Origin: Euborellia annulipes
Lineage: Eukaryota; Arthropoda; Insecta; Dermaptera; Anisolabididae
Reading direction: 5' to 3'
NCBI GenBank assembly: GCA_023213315.1
Contig: JAKCPI010000950.1
Coordinates: forward strand, 124,001-188,000
DNA length: 64,000 nucleotides
In this document: piece by piece, positions 12,250-23,887 of the stretch
How the letters are laid out: each line of letters opens with the position of its first letter
Position numbering within the stretch: the stretch's first letter is position 1
Translations under genes and position numbers: made by a program
Notes under the pieces: generated by a model
Databases searched by the model: none
The model's input: the letters and a program-made list of their open reading frames with translations, nothing else
Told to the model about the DNA's origin: nothing

Positions 12250-14129
12250 AACTGTTTATTGATTCCTGTCAAAATCTTCTTCCTCGCAGCCTGGCATGCA
12301 ATCCACAAGCTCTATTATATGCAAGAAATTCTTTAAATATTAAATTAACCTTATTGTATTTACTACAATATAATATAATGTTCATTCTAATTTGTTTTTT
12401 TCTACTTATCATAAATGTAGAATTTATTTTGGAACAAATTTTTCGAAGCTACATTTTGAAACTAATTTGGCAAGGATGCTGTTAGAGATAGCATATCAAT
12501 CTAAGATCTATAAATATTAAAACAAAATTATGAAATTATCAGTTTGATCAGTACCAATAATCAGTAGAAAAATATTTAAATGTAGCAACTAATTTGGGAC
12601 GGAGGGAGTATAAAATATAGGTTTATATATAAAATAATAAATCCATTTGTAAATGTATTCTTAAGGATCTTGTTAGTACACCAACGAATATAATTTAACA
12701 TTTTAAATCTCTCAAGATGAAAAAGAAGTCAGTGGCTGAATAAATAGATCAATAGCTGCATCGAAAATACAATTTTTGGAAAAATCTACATAACTATGGA
12801 TTGTGCAAAAAAATTTAAGCACTTGAAAAAAATTTGTTTGTTTTTTTTTTCAATTTAAAGAGACAAAATATTATTATGAATAGTTAAATTTACAGATTTT
12901 TCCTTCAGTGCAAGATGTGAGTGCTCTACCACTGTGCAAATGCCCATAGACATGAAGTTACACTAAAATCAAGCGAAATAAAAACTTTATCAAAAATTTT
13001 AATTTCTTTTATTTTAATAATCTTAAAAAAAAAAATCAAAAGCCTGTAATAGACAATTTCATAAAAGACTAGGCCTGCTTAAGAAAAACTCTTCTTAGAT
13101 AAAAGTTTTAATCGAGAGAAGTGTTGAAAACTTAAAAAAAAAAAGTTGATTAATTGATTAATTAATTAAAGATAAATTAAAAGAGAAATTCTGCAGTTGA
13201 TATCAGAAGATAAAATCGTTTCAAATTTTTTAACCAATGTTTATGTAATTTTTTTTTTTTTATTATAAATCCTGATTCATAACAGTTAATGTAAATTAGC
13301 CTATTTTATAAAAATGGATTATTGAACGATTAAAATAAAATATAAATAATAAAAAAACGACAAAACTCTAAAAAAGTTTTCAAGATTAGAATGCATTGGG
13401 GGATAACGCGCTTGCGGTTGAAGCGGGAAGTCTTGGTTCGAGTCCAGGGGGCTTCAAAAGATATTTTGGAACTGAATTTGTCATTGAAAACAAATTACAT
13501 TCTTGTTCGACTGCATATTTATTTTTTGGTCAATAATTTTGTAATAGAGGATTTTTTCCATTTCCAATGAGTGGTTGAAACATTGTTGTGAGACTTAATG
13601 TAATTTAATGATTAAAATTATATATTTGATATTAAGAGGCTTTTAATTTAGAAAAATAACCTAGTCAAAAACTCCGAAGAATGTATTTTTAAAATATAAA
13701 GATAATTACGGTAATTTTATTTAATTTATAGTCTTTGAGCGAGAAAAGCCATTAAGATATTTATATAAGAAAAGTTTTAATTAATTAACGCAATGCTTTA
13801 ACTAGTTGATATCAATCCGTGCTTAAAGCTCTTACTTATCAAGGAGTTACTTCACTTCTTCCTGTCAATTAAATATAATTATTTTAATTAAAAATTGTCA
13901 TATTAAATATATATGAGATATGAAGAATTCACCCAAATGGAGTTCCTTTTAGGATTTTTAATCTATTATTAGATAAGTTCCAATTTGAAGTTTGAAAATA
14001 TTAAAACTTTTTAAGTATTTTTTTATTTAAGACTTTTTTTCTTGCGGGACTGGTCTTTACTCTTTAAGTATTTGACCAAAATATAGAGGACTTATATGGA
14101 CAAAAACCTGATGGAATATTGGAATGAAA
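12250..14129. other. AT-rich DNA with two tRNA-like relics
   Basis: On the minus strand at about 12904..12950, GCACAGTGGTAGAGCACTC resembles a tRNA A-box region, with no B box. On the plus strand at 13388..13450, GATAACGCGCTTGCGG and GGTTCGAGTCC look like A and B boxes with no complete cloverleaf. Both are probably decayed SINE heads. Nothing else was recognised. Confidence 0.4.
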
Positions 14130-14928
14130 TGGGTCGTCCATTTCAAAATTTGAAAAGTTGAGATTTTAATTGCATGTTGTTGGCACAACTGAAAGACACA
14201 TTTGAAAATATTATAGTTTTCCAGTGAAAAAAGTTTCTAAATCCTATTTAAAACAAATACTGAAAATCGAGTACAAATTCCAATCGGGCCTAGTTGCATT
14301 CCATTTCCAAAACTGTCTACAACAGGTGTCACATCAAAAATAGAAATAAACAAAACTGTCTTGTTGCAAACTCAGATACTGTTCCAAAACTACTTGCTTG
14401 CTAACATCTAAGATGGCGTCTTTTATGAAGTCATTTCCAAAACTTGCTAATTGCAATGAAAAATAGCCCTACACACCATTTGCAACTTTCACAAAATTGT
14501 ATATTTTGGAAAACTTGGGTACATTTTTATTAGTGCAGAACTATATTTCTACACTTTTTAATAATGATTATTGTTGGCTAAACTGTTAATTTTATGAATT
14601 TTTTTTTGTTTTGCTATATTGATTGATACTGACCATTTGCATTTACAGTGCCGAAACTCGCTAATTACAAAAGGTCCAATTCCAAAACTTGCTAATTACA
14701 AAAAACTTTTCCAAAAGTGCTTAGTTGAATATTAAAACACTTTATTACTGCTATATAGAAAATAATACGGACCTAAGGCCTTGTAAATTGTGTTCCTAAT
14801 TGATTTACAGATTTTCTAAAAGTCATGAATTAACTCTAGAGTTTAATAAAATACAGATTTATCTCTTTTCCTGAAAAATAGTTCCCTATGCAACTAGACA
14901 CTTTTGGAAATGGACGACTCAAGTCCAA
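14130..14928. mobile_element. possible non-coding DNA element, about 800 bp
   Basis: GGTCGTCCATTTCAAAA at 14131 is partly inverted as TTTTGGAAATGGACGACTC near 14906..14924. Inside, phrases such as CCAAAACTTGCTAATT occur several times near 14430-14700. The target duplication is unclear and the pairing imperfect. Confidence 0.4.
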
Positions 14929-14931
14929 AAA

Positions 14932-15110
14932 TGCGGGCCTGGCAAGAAGAAGGGACAACAGCCACCAAGATCATCATTGTTAAGCAACGCCAAGTGGGGC
15001 TGAAAATCGGGATAGGTGGCCCCCGAAAAACAAGACCATTGAACGTCTGCCGGAAGTAAATAATCAATAAATTTATAATAGTCAAATGGCTCCGAAACTT
15101 CACACGTCTC
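14932..15110 (+). mobile_element. 5S rRNA-headed SINE, diverged
   Basis: GTTAAGCAACGCCAAG followed by GGGATAGGTGGCC resembles the internal promoter region of 5S rRNA (typically GTTAAGCAACG ... GGATGGGTGACC). The tail GGCTCCGAAACTT is a decayed version of the GGCCT..GCCGAAAA tail seen in 19131..19340 and 31261..31480. Confidence 0.6.
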
Positions 15111-15620
15111 TTACATTTTTTCTTGACCCGATATTTCAATAGTTTTGATTTTAAAAGAAATTATTTATTTTAGTAAATAGTGTAGTAAATTAATTTTAAT
15201 TAATAACTTCCTCTTATATACGTAATTCATATTTATTTAGAGATTTGTTCTATGATATTTCTAAATGTCCTCTTTTATAAAACGCCATTTGTGTATAAAA
15301 TTCCCGACCTTAAACTAAATTCCAAATATCAATATCACTTCACGAGAGTTAACTTTATCAAGAAAGGAACAAGACAACAAATCGGTCACACATTTTTCTC
15401 TCACGAATATCTCATTAAATGACAAGAACCGTTCTGGAATACAAAATGCAAAGTCCTAATCACAAGGATCACAAGGATCACATACTTTTCACCTGCTCTG
15501 TCTATGTCAACTTAAGAAATACCACTACACGAAATATGAAGAAAACAATAACAAGAAAATATTTTTTACAAAGTGTATCAAAATTATGAGATGCAAAATG
15601 GCCGTGCAGTCAATGCAGTC
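15111..15620. other. AT-rich DNA, nothing recognised
   Basis: No open frame, promoter-like or repeat feature could be supported. Confidence 0.4.
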
Positions 15621-16008
15621 AAAAAATCTGGTGTGACTGGTCGCACAGCAACTTTCTCTTATCTTTGGTAAGAGAAAGTTGTGTTCTGTGCTTGTTACAC
15701 CAAATTTTTGTGTCGAGATTTATTTGATTTACGCCGATATATTAGAATTCAAGATGTAAAATTTATAAACATGGAAAAACATTTGTTACCATGGCACCCA
15801 TTTCTTGTATCTTTCCTATGAAGTACAAGAGTAAAGCGTGCTTCAAAAGATTTCAAGGAGAATATACATTTGAAAGAGCATCTAAAAAATTATGAATCAT
15901 AATCAAAATCGGCGAATTTTGAGAAAATCGAAAAAACTACATCAGTAAAGCCAATGCTTTCTCACTATATATATATTAACATATATATAGGTAAGAGAGA
16001 GTAAAAAA
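15621..16008 (+). mobile_element. family A element, internally deleted
   Basis: The 5' hairpin is present with a symmetric apex (CTCTTATCTTTGGTAAGAG). The body stops shortly after GAATTTTGAGAAAATCG and jumps to the 3' hairpin CTTTCTCACTATATATATA ... TATAGGTAAGAGAGAGTAAA. The microsatellite segment and the CTCGACATCG block are missing, so both terminal hairpins are kept while about 270 bases of the middle are lost. Confidence 0.8.
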
Positions 16009-16758
16009 GCAGTGTTTATATGATATAATGGCGCCAGTATAAACATGCGCGCCATTATCTGTGGATGTTTGTCATGGCGCCACCGTAAAAATTGGCATGT
16101 AAACAAGACTTTATTAACTATTTTTAAATATAAGTTGTGAATTTATTTATTCTAAATTAGAAATATAGCTCTATAACACTATAACATTAATGTCACTAGT
16201 TTTTTTTTAATCCAACCATCCATGTCACTCAATTTTTTTTTTCTCTCAAACAAGAATTAAATTAATTTCCAAAACAGTTTTTCCAAGAACATTAGCCGAA
16301 ACGAGAAAAAGAAGAGTTGTGTCAAATATCTTGATGTTTGGCCAGAAGAGAGGAAAAAAAAAAACCTGAGATAGAATCGGGATGTATTTCCTGTGAGTCG
16401 ATCGAGTTATTGGGATGCCAGAACATGAGAGAAGCAGCAGCCCCTCCGGGTCGATAGCTGGTTGTTCTGATAGGGGGATCGGGGATCAGACCCCGGGGCC
16501 GCTTTTATAGTTCAGAATAAATACGAGAGAACATGCCTGGCTTTAAGGAGATCAACAAAAAAACAACAACAAAAACAAAAAATGAAAACAATAACATTTA
16601 TATAAGCATTATAAATTCAGAACAATAGTCATAAAATGTGAGTGATATGAAAATAAGTTTTTCTTTGTAGAACGGGAAATAATGTAAGTTCTGAATATTT
16701 TATATCTGGTATAAGCTAATATCAGTAAATCCTCATTTATCAAAGGGTTGTCCAGCCC
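16009..16758. other. unassigned; short inverted repeat and a GC-rich patch
   Basis: Around 16028..16095 the word TGGCGCCA occurs in both orientations with ATGCGCGCCAT between, possibly a small fold-back element. Positions 16375..16500 are unusually GC-rich for the window (GACCCCGGGGCCGC at about 16490) but have no recognised frame. No further features. Confidence 0.4.
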
Positions 16759-16893
16759 TTGGGCCATAGCTCAGTGGTAGAGTTTCTACCTCTTGTTCTA
16801 GGTCTCATGCGACAAAAATTTATTTCAATTGAACTACCAATCTACAGGATCTAAATGCCGAAAAAGACCTTAAATTAAAAAAAAAGGGGGCCA
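16759..16893 (+). mobile_element. tRNA-headed SINE with shared tail
   Basis: The head GGGCCATAGCTCAGTGGTAG is a good tRNA A-box region. The B box is weak (GTTCTAGGTCTC). The middle holds AATTTATTTCAATTGAA and the tail AATGCCGAAAAAGACCTTAA before poly-A. The fragment at 967..1105 belongs to the same family. Confidence 0.7.
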
Positions 16894-16944
16894 TTCTGTT
16901 AAATCTTAATAGATATATAATACATAGATCAGGATTAAGCCAAA

Positions 16945-17310
16945 AAAATTAAATAAGTAAAGGACTCTTTATTTATTTTTTGCTGTCAACGTTTCGAGGA
17001 CACGTTTCCCTCTTCGTCGGGACAATAATTAGAAACTAGGCTAGACTACTACTAGATATCTTTTATAATAGCCCTATAATATCCTTTATAATGTTATATT
17101 CTTAAACAATCATTAGAAAAGACAATATATACCTATCACCGATATGTAGGCCTCCTATACGCAAATCACATTTTGTCAAAAATACGTTTGTCAATATGTT
17201 TCGCTTAGTCTTAATTATAACAATACAATTTGACTGTCCTGATGAAGAGTGAGTTGTATCCTCGAAACGCCGAGAGCAAAAAATAAACAAAAAGTATTTT
17301 ATTTAATTCC
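16945..17310. mobile_element. HHR-bearing inverted pair
   Basis: The left arm (minus strand) has CCGACGA in place of CTGACGA and GAAACGTTGACAGC, at 16984..17024. The right arm (plus) has an intact CTGATGA (17239..17245), a GAG/CTC stem and GAAAC (17264..17268), but GCC replaces GTC at the expected cleavage position. Outer arms share AAATAAATAAAA-type sequence and a TTAATTCCTTTAGG-like end. A third, plus-strand copy of the same family is at 18130..18275. Confidence 0.7.
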
Positions 17311-17611
17311 TTTAGGTTGAATTTTGATCAATTAAATGAATCTACAGTCATTATGCAGCTTTAATAGTTATTAATAAAAAAAGCACGCTCATGAGTAATT
17401 AATCAATTTTTTATTTATTTTTATTTATTTGATTTTAGGGCGCTTCGACATCAAAGGTCATTGCGCGCGACTCCCTATTTCTTGATGAAAATCAATTTAA
17501 TAAATTAATACAAATATGCTCACAAAGACTTACTTACATAATAAATATTTTACATATATCTACTGGTACGCTCATGGGTACAAAGGAAATTTAACAATCT
17601 CTATAAATAAA

Positions 17612-17876
17612 ATATATGTCCGTGGGCTTGGTGTAGGGGTTAGCATGCTAACCTCGTATACCAAAAGTCGCGGGACCCCAGGCAGTCCGATGATTTTATT
17701 TAAGCAATTTGGATACCAAATGGCTTAAATAAGAATGCCTGGACTCCAAAAATATATATTAATTAATCAACGGTTATCGTCAAATATATGGCCTAAGTTG
17801 CCGAAAAGACTATATGTTTGTAAGTGTGAATGGGAAAAAGTGTGAGTGTTAAAAGAAAAAAATAAAATATAATATA
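17612..17876 (+). mobile_element. tRNA-headed SINE, family S1
   Basis: A box region GGGCTTGGTGTAGGGGTTAG and a damaged B box (CGCGGGACCCCAGGC). Then GATTTTATTTAAGC, an internal palindrome around GGATACCAAATGGCTTAAAT, and the tail ATGGCCTAAGTTGCCGAAAA followed by TGTG-rich and A-rich sequence. The open frame over it is incidental. Confidence 0.85.
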
Positions 17877-18129
17877 TAACAAATAATATACAAAAGATTA
17901 TATAGGCCTATTATAAAACAAATTAATACTTTTAAGGAATTTAAGTAAAGTCCCGTAGTCATTTTGCGTGTGAGTAATTAATCAAAAATGTGTAAAATGG
18001 TAAACAAAAACGACAAATTTATGCACTTCAGGTATTATTTACGGTTTAATTTGACTCTCTTTTTCAGGACAGTCAAATTGTTTTGTAATAATTATGAATT
18101 TTGACTAAGCAAAACGGATTGCTTTTTTG

Positions 18130-18275
18130 TGAAATTGTGATTTGTTTGTGTGAGAGGTGTCCTGGTTTCTAATCATTGTCCTGACGAATAGGGCGATGTG
18201 TCCTCGAAACGTCGACAAAGCAAAAGTCTTTTATTTATTTAATTCCTTTTGGCTGAATCCTGATCCTTTAAATAT
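18130..18275 (+). mobile_element. HHR-bearing arm, single copy
   Basis: Contains the hammerhead at 18176..18218 followed by CAAAAGTCTTTTATTTATTT and AATTCCTTTTGGCTGAATCC, the same downstream arm as the pair at 16945..17310. No inverted partner was seen close by. Confidence 0.65.
18176..18218 (+). ncRNA. hammerhead-like ribozyme, type I
   Basis: Stem I TTGTC (18176..18180) pairs with GACAA (18214..18218). Core CTGACGA at 18181..18187, GAAAC at 18206..18210, then GTC at 18211..18213 with predicted cleavage after C18213. ACGT is a palindrome, so stem III could form only between two copies. Stem II is weak (AGG/CCT), so activity is uncertain. Confidence 0.55.
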
Positions 18276-18799
18276 GTATTAGGATTTAAATAGAATCGTT
18301 CATTCTTTGGAACAATGAATTGAAAAATCCTTTGCTATTTACAGGTTAATTTGACTTCCTATTTACACATATCAATTTGTTTATCTTCCCAATTAAAGTT
18401 AGCTTATTCTATAACTTTTTCTAAATTCGAGTGGATCGAGACTTTCTGAAACGGCATCTAGACTATTGCTTGTAAAGAGTGAAGGGAATGTCTTCTTTAA
18501 ATTCCTTTCAGATGGCAGTCTATTACAGTGACTCCATCGTCGACTTTGAGTCTCTAGGGGGCCAAAGCGAAGAAGCAACAAATAGACACATATCTTTTAT
18601 AATAGCATAATAGCCCTATATCCTCCATAATATTATATTCTTAAACAATGATTAGAAAAGACAATCCGATATGTACTGTACGCTGGCTGGGGCACCAGGA
18701 TATAAGATTTATGTTCTCGTTGAAACATTTTGTAAATTAAATATACACATTAAACACTTATTTTTTTTTTAACTGAGAGTTATAAACTTGTTTCAAAAA

Positions 18800-18905
18800 T
18801 TTTATTAATTATAAAATTACCACTTGAAACGTTTTTCGACAATTCCTGATCATCATCAGAAGCGCTTACGAATACGCTTAAGAATACGTGGCGAGTGTTA
18901 ATTTT
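18800..18905 (-). mobile_element. degenerate HHR-like arm
   Basis: On the minus strand CTGATGATGATCAGGAATTG is followed by TCGAAAAACGTTTC. The CTGATGA core and GAAA are both present, but stem II is poor and the cleavage region has changed. The surrounding sequence has an inverted-repeat character (CGTATTCGTAAGCGCTT). Confidence 0.45.
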
Positions 18906-19130
18906 ATAATTGATAACACCTCTGAAACAAATAATTTGATTTAATTTGTAGGCCTATATTTAATTTTAAATCACTAAGAATAAATATTAATAATAAGTAA
19001 TACTAAAATAATAATAAAATAGATTAATTGTGATTCTACTTATGAAGATGATGGTAATATCAAAATAATATTATTTCACTCAAAACTAGAAACATTTCAC
19101 TCTCTGTATCATTTAAAATTTTATTTCGGC

Positions 19131-19340
19131 AGGGGGCAACAGAGAAGAACAACAGTCACCACAATTGTTGCAGTTAAAGAATGCCAAGCTCGGAATTGGC
19201 GACCCCGAGCAATCAGCGTGTGGAACGTCCCCGGGTAGACATCGATACTTTGTAATTGAAAATATATTTAATAAGGTCTTACTCCTACATGGCCTTAGTA
19301 GCCGAAAAGGATTTATAAAAATTTTTTTTTCTACGGTCGA
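19131..19340 (+). mobile_element. 5S rRNA-headed SINE
   Basis: GCAGTTAAAGAATGCCAAGC and CGGAATTGGCGACCCCGAG match the layout of the 5S internal promoter in a decayed form. The body continues with AATCAGCGTGTGGAACGT and the tail TGGCCTTAGTAGCCGAAAAG. Closest relative in the window is 31261..31480. Confidence 0.7.
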
Positions 19341-19525
19341 GAGTTTAAATTTAAGTTCTCAATTATATGAGGTGTGTGTTTGAATTCCAAGCAGATCGAT
19401 GAAAATATATTTAAATTTAAACCATAAGATATAAATAAATATACCGCATGTATCGTAACTAGTTTTTAATTAGTTAGATAAAAGATTATTTTATATATTT
19501 CAATGTCATATATAATTCGTTGATT

Positions 19526-19606
19526 TTTACTTGCTGGTAAGTAGGCAACCGAAATGAGAAACATTCATTTTAGGCTGCCAACTTCCAACAAGCAATTTGT
19601 TGTTCA
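19526..19606. repeat. small hairpin repeat, second copy
   Basis: TTGCTGGTAAGTAGGCAACC and its near complement (AGGCTGCCAACTTCCAACAA) fold back around AATGAGAAACATTCATTTT. Same design as 839..928. Confidence 0.45.
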
Positions 19607-21185
19607 ATGAAATGAAAAAAAGAACACACCATAGGGTATTATAAATGTAAAATAATGAATGAATGTTCTATAACATAGGTCAACATAGGTTTGTTTCTGT
19701 TCTAATGCTGGAATTCTGATTCTAGACACCGAAAAACACTTAAATTTTCATTTTTTGCTTTTAAAGTTTGCTTTTGTTTAATACGAAACAGCCGATACAA
19801 GCCTAAAAGAAATACAACAAATATTCATTTTAAACTTAATTTCTTGTTATTTTACATTTATATGCTATTATTTATCACAAATCTTAAATTAAAAAGACTC
19901 TGACATTCAGCACCTAATCGTAAATTAAAAATAAAATTATAATAAAAAAATACAATATAAAAATCAGTGATTTTTCTTAAATTGCTCTAGTTTCTACAAA
20001 AGCAAACTTTGATCAAAAAAATTATTTTTCCCTTTTTTTAGTGTAGGAGAAAAGAAAATTTCTTATGCAGAAACCAGATCCAAAAATCGTGTTGACAGGT
20101 ATAATTATAACTAAAATATGGAATTTATTTAATGAAATACGTATTTCATTTTTATATTTAATGGACTGTGAATGATTCTAAATTTCATAAAAAAAATATT
20201 TCAAATAATTTGTATGAATTACTATACTTTTGGCTATGTTCTTTTTATTTTTTTCTAGGCATAAAATGAAAAACTATAATTTATTGTCAATGTCGATTTA
20301 CGTAATAATATAATAAAGAAAAAATTCTTGCACGATAACTTGGGATCCTCTCGGCGATTTGGTCAATGAAATAAAAAAAAAAGAATGCCAAAATAAATAT
20401 ATACGTCAAAACTCATTTATTAAATATTTATCATGAGAATTAATAAGCCCTATTTGGTTTTGACGATCTTATAAAATTAAATTGGATGAAAAAGATTAAG
20501 TAAATTTCATTTTTTTTTTAATTCTAATATATAAATAAAAAAAGAAATTTCAAGATGGTTGACCTTTGAAATAATTTGCGATCAAAATCATCATTCAAAA
20601 AACAAGTTGAAGCTATTAAAAGTGATCGCAGGATATATCCCTAATTCAATAGGTGGATTTTTATATGGTTATAAAAAATCGAAGCCTCGGGTTATCTAGG
20701 CTTTAAAGGAAATTTAAACAAAATTAGATGGATCTTACAAAACAACAAATCAACTCACGCACATGGAGCAATCGGGTGGGGACGGGTTCAAAAATGTGGT
20801 GGGGGTTTCAATTTAATGCAATCGTTCGGTTCGGTTTTAATGGAAGAGTAAAAGAAAATTTAATGAATAAAAATCATTCGAATGGATTAATTCAAACTAA
20901 AAAGTCTGGAATTTAAAAAGTACTTTTCTCTCTTTTTCTTTTCTCGTTAAAGCAAAACAAAACCTCATGAGATGGGATGGGAGTGGCTAATGATTAATAA
21001 GAATATAACGAGATATTAAATATATATTATAAATATAGGGAGATTCAGAAAAGAAAAAAATATTGTTTCGTAAAAAAAAAAAAAAAAAAACGTTTATTCA
21101 TACTACACATAGGTAAGTGAAACTTCTACGCAAATGGTGATACGATCACTGCCTATTGAGAAAAATTCAAATTTTCTCAGTACGA
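19607..21185. other. AT-rich DNA, nothing recognised
   Basis: No repeat shared with the rest of the window and no gene. Positions 20728..20916 form an open frame of low similarity to anything I know, with no start context or splice sites to support it. Confidence 0.45.
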
Positions 21186-21436
21186 TTTTTTTTTAACACA
21201 CTTTTTTCTTATTCACACACACACATTCACACAGTCTTTTCGGCAACTTAGGCCATATAAGACTTTACGATAACCGTTATAGATGATAATATCTATTGGG
21301 GGTCCATACATTCTTATTTAAGCCATTTGGTATCCAAATGGCTTAAATAAAATCATCGGACTGCCTGAGATCCGAACCCACGACGTTCGGTATAGAAGGT
21401 AGGCACGCTACCAACCAGACCAAGCCCGTAGGCTCA
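21186..21436 (-). mobile_element. tRNA-headed SINE, family S1
   Basis: Minus-strand copy. Head at about 21436 with the A-box region and a B box close to GTTCGGATC near 21370; internal GCCATTTGGTATCC palindrome; tail with GGCCTAAGTTGCCGAAAAGA and TG-rich end near 21190. Essentially full length. Confidence 0.85.
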
Positions 21437-21559
21437 GTCGGAATCGGTGAAAATACAACGTTTCGTAACGCTTTGTGCGGCATGAATAAAGAAGTTTTAT
21501 TAAATTTAAGGATTGCTGTGTGGGTTTCAAGTGAAACATTTTGAACTATATGAGTTTCA

Positions 21560-21745
21560 CGAGGGTAAAAAAGTAATAACTCAAATTTAAATACTCAATA
21601 TATTTCGGGTTGTTAACCCATCTTCGGGAGTTACAAAAAACTACACACAAACAGTTACAAAAAAAGTTTTTGTAACTTCCGAAGATGAGTTAACAACCCG
21701 AAATATATTGAATATTTAAATTTGTGTTATTACTTTTTTACCCTC
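21560..21745. mobile_element. degenerate HHR-like inverted pair
   Basis: Both arms end in a GGGTAAAAAAGTAATAA-type sequence and contain AACAACCCGAAATATATTGA. The cores read CCGAAGATG instead of CTGAAGATG, followed by a GGTT/AACC-type stem and GAAATATA. The ATAT part resembles the group with GAAATATT (34965..35008, 49247..49496). Probably inactive. Confidence 0.5.
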
Positions 21746-22095
21746 GTAAAACTCACATAAATACAACCTTGGTAAAGAAGCTTCACTTCAAAAATTATTA
21801 TTTTCTCTTCTTGCAAACCCTCCTTTCAAAGCGATTATCAAAGGATGAAGGAAAGGTCATCACCATTTGCTTAACTGCTCAATACCTCATGGTCAAAGCG
21901 TCTGTGGGGCGTAAACGGGTCTCAATTGAAATCATATCAATACATTCATTCATTCCGTCTATTTCCTCATGCTAGTGATGAAGATTAAAATAAAGGTTTA
22001 TACAGAATTAATAGCTCTCTGGATTGCATAAAATATAAATCTATTTGACAACATAAAAGAATATTTAAACAAATTAGAATTTAAAGAATAAAAGC

Positions 22096-22175
22096 AAAAA
22101 ATCTGGTGTGACTGAACGCACCAGATTTTTCGTGTCGACATATATTTAGTTTCCGCCGATATATTGTTTAAGTGT
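22096..22175 (+). mobile_element. family A 5' fragment with collapsed hairpin
   Basis: AAAAAATCTGGTGTGACTGA joins directly to CGCACCAGATTTTTCGTGTC, so the long 5' hairpin has lost its apex. The family sequence continues to about 22175 and then stops. Confidence 0.7.
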
Positions 22176-22316
22176 ACTTTAGCTATGCCATTAATCTTTT
22201 ATCTCAATTAATAAGGTTCTTTGAGCCCAAAAAGATAATTTGCTAGCTTGGTGTGGATAGATGAACGATAGATGATAACGCTGGAGATATTTTCAGGCCA
22301 AATTTATTCCACTATA

Positions 22317-22361
22317 TAGTCGACGTTTCGGGAGACTAAACGCCTCCTTTCATCAGGACTA
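22317..22361 (-). ncRNA. hammerhead-like ribozyme, type I
   Basis: Minus-strand reading: stem I TAGTC, core CTGATGA, stem II GGAG/CTCC with loop GCGTTTAGT, GAAAC, GTC (cleavage predicted after C), and stem I partner GACTA. All invariant core bases that I can check are present. Stem III is the four-base palindrome ACGT, which points to a dimeric form. Confidence 0.7.
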
Positions 22362-22493
22362 ATTTGGTTATTAATAAATTAATCCTAAAATAAATTGAGA
22401 ACTCGCTTTGTGAATCCAGCAGACAAATTTGGACCATTAATTTCAATCTCAAATGACGAAACCAGTGAGGGTTAATTTATTAAATACCACATT

Positions 22494-22536
22494 AGTTCTG
22501 ATGAAGGGAGGCGTTTAGTCTCCCGAAACGTAGACT
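22494..22536 (+). ncRNA. hammerhead-like ribozyme, type I
   Basis: Stem I AGTT pairs with GACT (one G-U). Core CTGATGA at 22498..22504, stem II GGGAG (22506..22510) with CTCCC (22520..22524), GAAAC at 22525..22529, then GTA, an allowed cleavage triplet. Inverted sister of 22317..22361. Confidence 0.65.
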
Positions 22537-23087
22537 TTATAGTGGAATAAATTTGGCCTGAAAATATATCCAGCGTTATCATTTATCGTTCATAATTTGC
22601 TAGTATATCAACAAGGCGAGAATATTTGAATGTTTTAGAGCATATGTATTAAAATATTTGAAATTACATTATTATAAATAATTAGGTATTTTTTTAAGAC
22701 TCACACTTTTTTCTCATTCACACTCACACACATTCACACAGTCTCCTCGGCAACCCAGGCCATATAAGACTCCCGACGATAACTGTTATATATATGTATT
22801 TGGGGTCCAGGAATTTTTATTTAAGCCACTTGGTATTCAAATGGCTTAAATAAGATCAATATTAATTAATATACACACAGGAAGTTTATTTCCTATTGCA
22901 GGTATTAGGCAATTATATATATATCTTTATATATATAATTCTTCTGTACGTGTGTATGTGACTGAACTCCTCCTAAACGACTGAACCAATTATGATGAAA
23001 TTTTCTGTGTATGTTTGTGAGAGTCCCGGACAGGTTTTGTTTCACAAATAACAATAAGTTAATGAGTAATTAACCGTTAAAATAAGA

Positions 23088-23779
23088 AAAAAATCTGGTG
23101 TGACTGGCGCACAGCACACAACTTTCTCTTACCTTCGGTAATCGAAAGTTGTGTTCTGTGCTTGTCACACCAGATTTTTTGTGTCGACATGTATTTAGTT
23201 CCCGACAGTATGGAACATGAATTCAGATGTAAAATTTATAAGTATGGGTAAATATTTATATTTTGTTACCATGGCAACCATTTCTACTATCTTCCCTATG
23301 AAATACAAGAGTAAAGTGGTCTTCAGAAGATTTCAATCGCAAAATGAGAATATACATTTGAAAGAGCATCTAAAAAATAATTGATTTTTGAATTTTAAAA
23401 AAAATCGTTGGAGCAAATTTTGAGAAAATCGAAAAAAACTGAAAAAGTACATCAGTAAAGTACTAGTACTCTTTGGCCGATTTTGATTAAAAGCTTATTT
23501 TTCCGGTCCCGGGGGGTGTTTAACTTAATTATAAAATTTCAACCTCCTAGCTCAATTCCTTCATCCTTAAAATTGAACACACACCCACCCACACACACCC
23601 CCCACCCACCCACCCACACACCCACAGACAGACCATGTCGCGAAAACCAGTTTTTTGGATTCAGGGGACCTCAAAACGTGAAGATCCATCAAAATCTCGA
23701 CATCGAATTTTTGACATGAATCCAATACTTTCTCTCTATATATATATTACATATATACATAGGTAAGAGAAAGTAAAAA
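23088..23779 (+). mobile_element. family A element, full length
   Basis: 5' hairpin 23091..23179 with apex CTCTTACCTTCGGTAATCG. The body includes CCATGGCAACCATTTC, AGTGGTCTTCAGAAG, GAGAAAATCGAAAAA, a long CA/CCCA microsatellite at 23577..23627 and CTCGACATCGAATTTTTG. The 3' hairpin TACTTTCTCTCTATATATA ... CATAGGTAAGAGAAAGTAAA closes it. Lies inside the Helitron. Confidence 0.88.
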
Positions 23780-23790
23780 TAAAAATTAGG

Positions 23791-23887
23791 AGAAAGGGTT
23801 GCCATGGTAACAAAATATAAATATTTACCCATGTTTACGATTTTTTATTTATTTACATTTTGAATTCTAAAATATCGGGGTAAATTT
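23791..23887 (-). mobile_element. family A fragment
   Basis: Minus-strand piece containing GGGTAAATATTTATATTTTG and CCATGGCAACCCTTTC, matching the body of family A just after its 5' hairpin. No termini present. Confidence 0.65.

Larger units (their letters stand above)
22270..22595. mobile_element. HHR-bearing inverted pair, well preserved
   Basis: Inverted arms of about 100 bases share GATAACGCTGGA..ATATTTTCAGGCCAA, AATTTATTCCACTATA and the hammerheads at 22317..22361 (minus) and 22494..22536 (plus). About 130 bases of unrelated sequence lie between the cores. The two stem II regions keep the same nine-base loop (GCGTTTAGT), showing common origin. No protein is encoded. Confidence 0.8.

Noticed and set aside
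13388..13450. tRNA gene on the plus strand
   Set aside because: B box GGTTCGAGTCC is good, but no acceptor or anticodon stem can be drawn.
23577..23627. CA/CCCA repeats as a tandem array such as CRISPR
   Set aside because: Plain microsatellite inside family A, expanded differently in each copy; no spacers.
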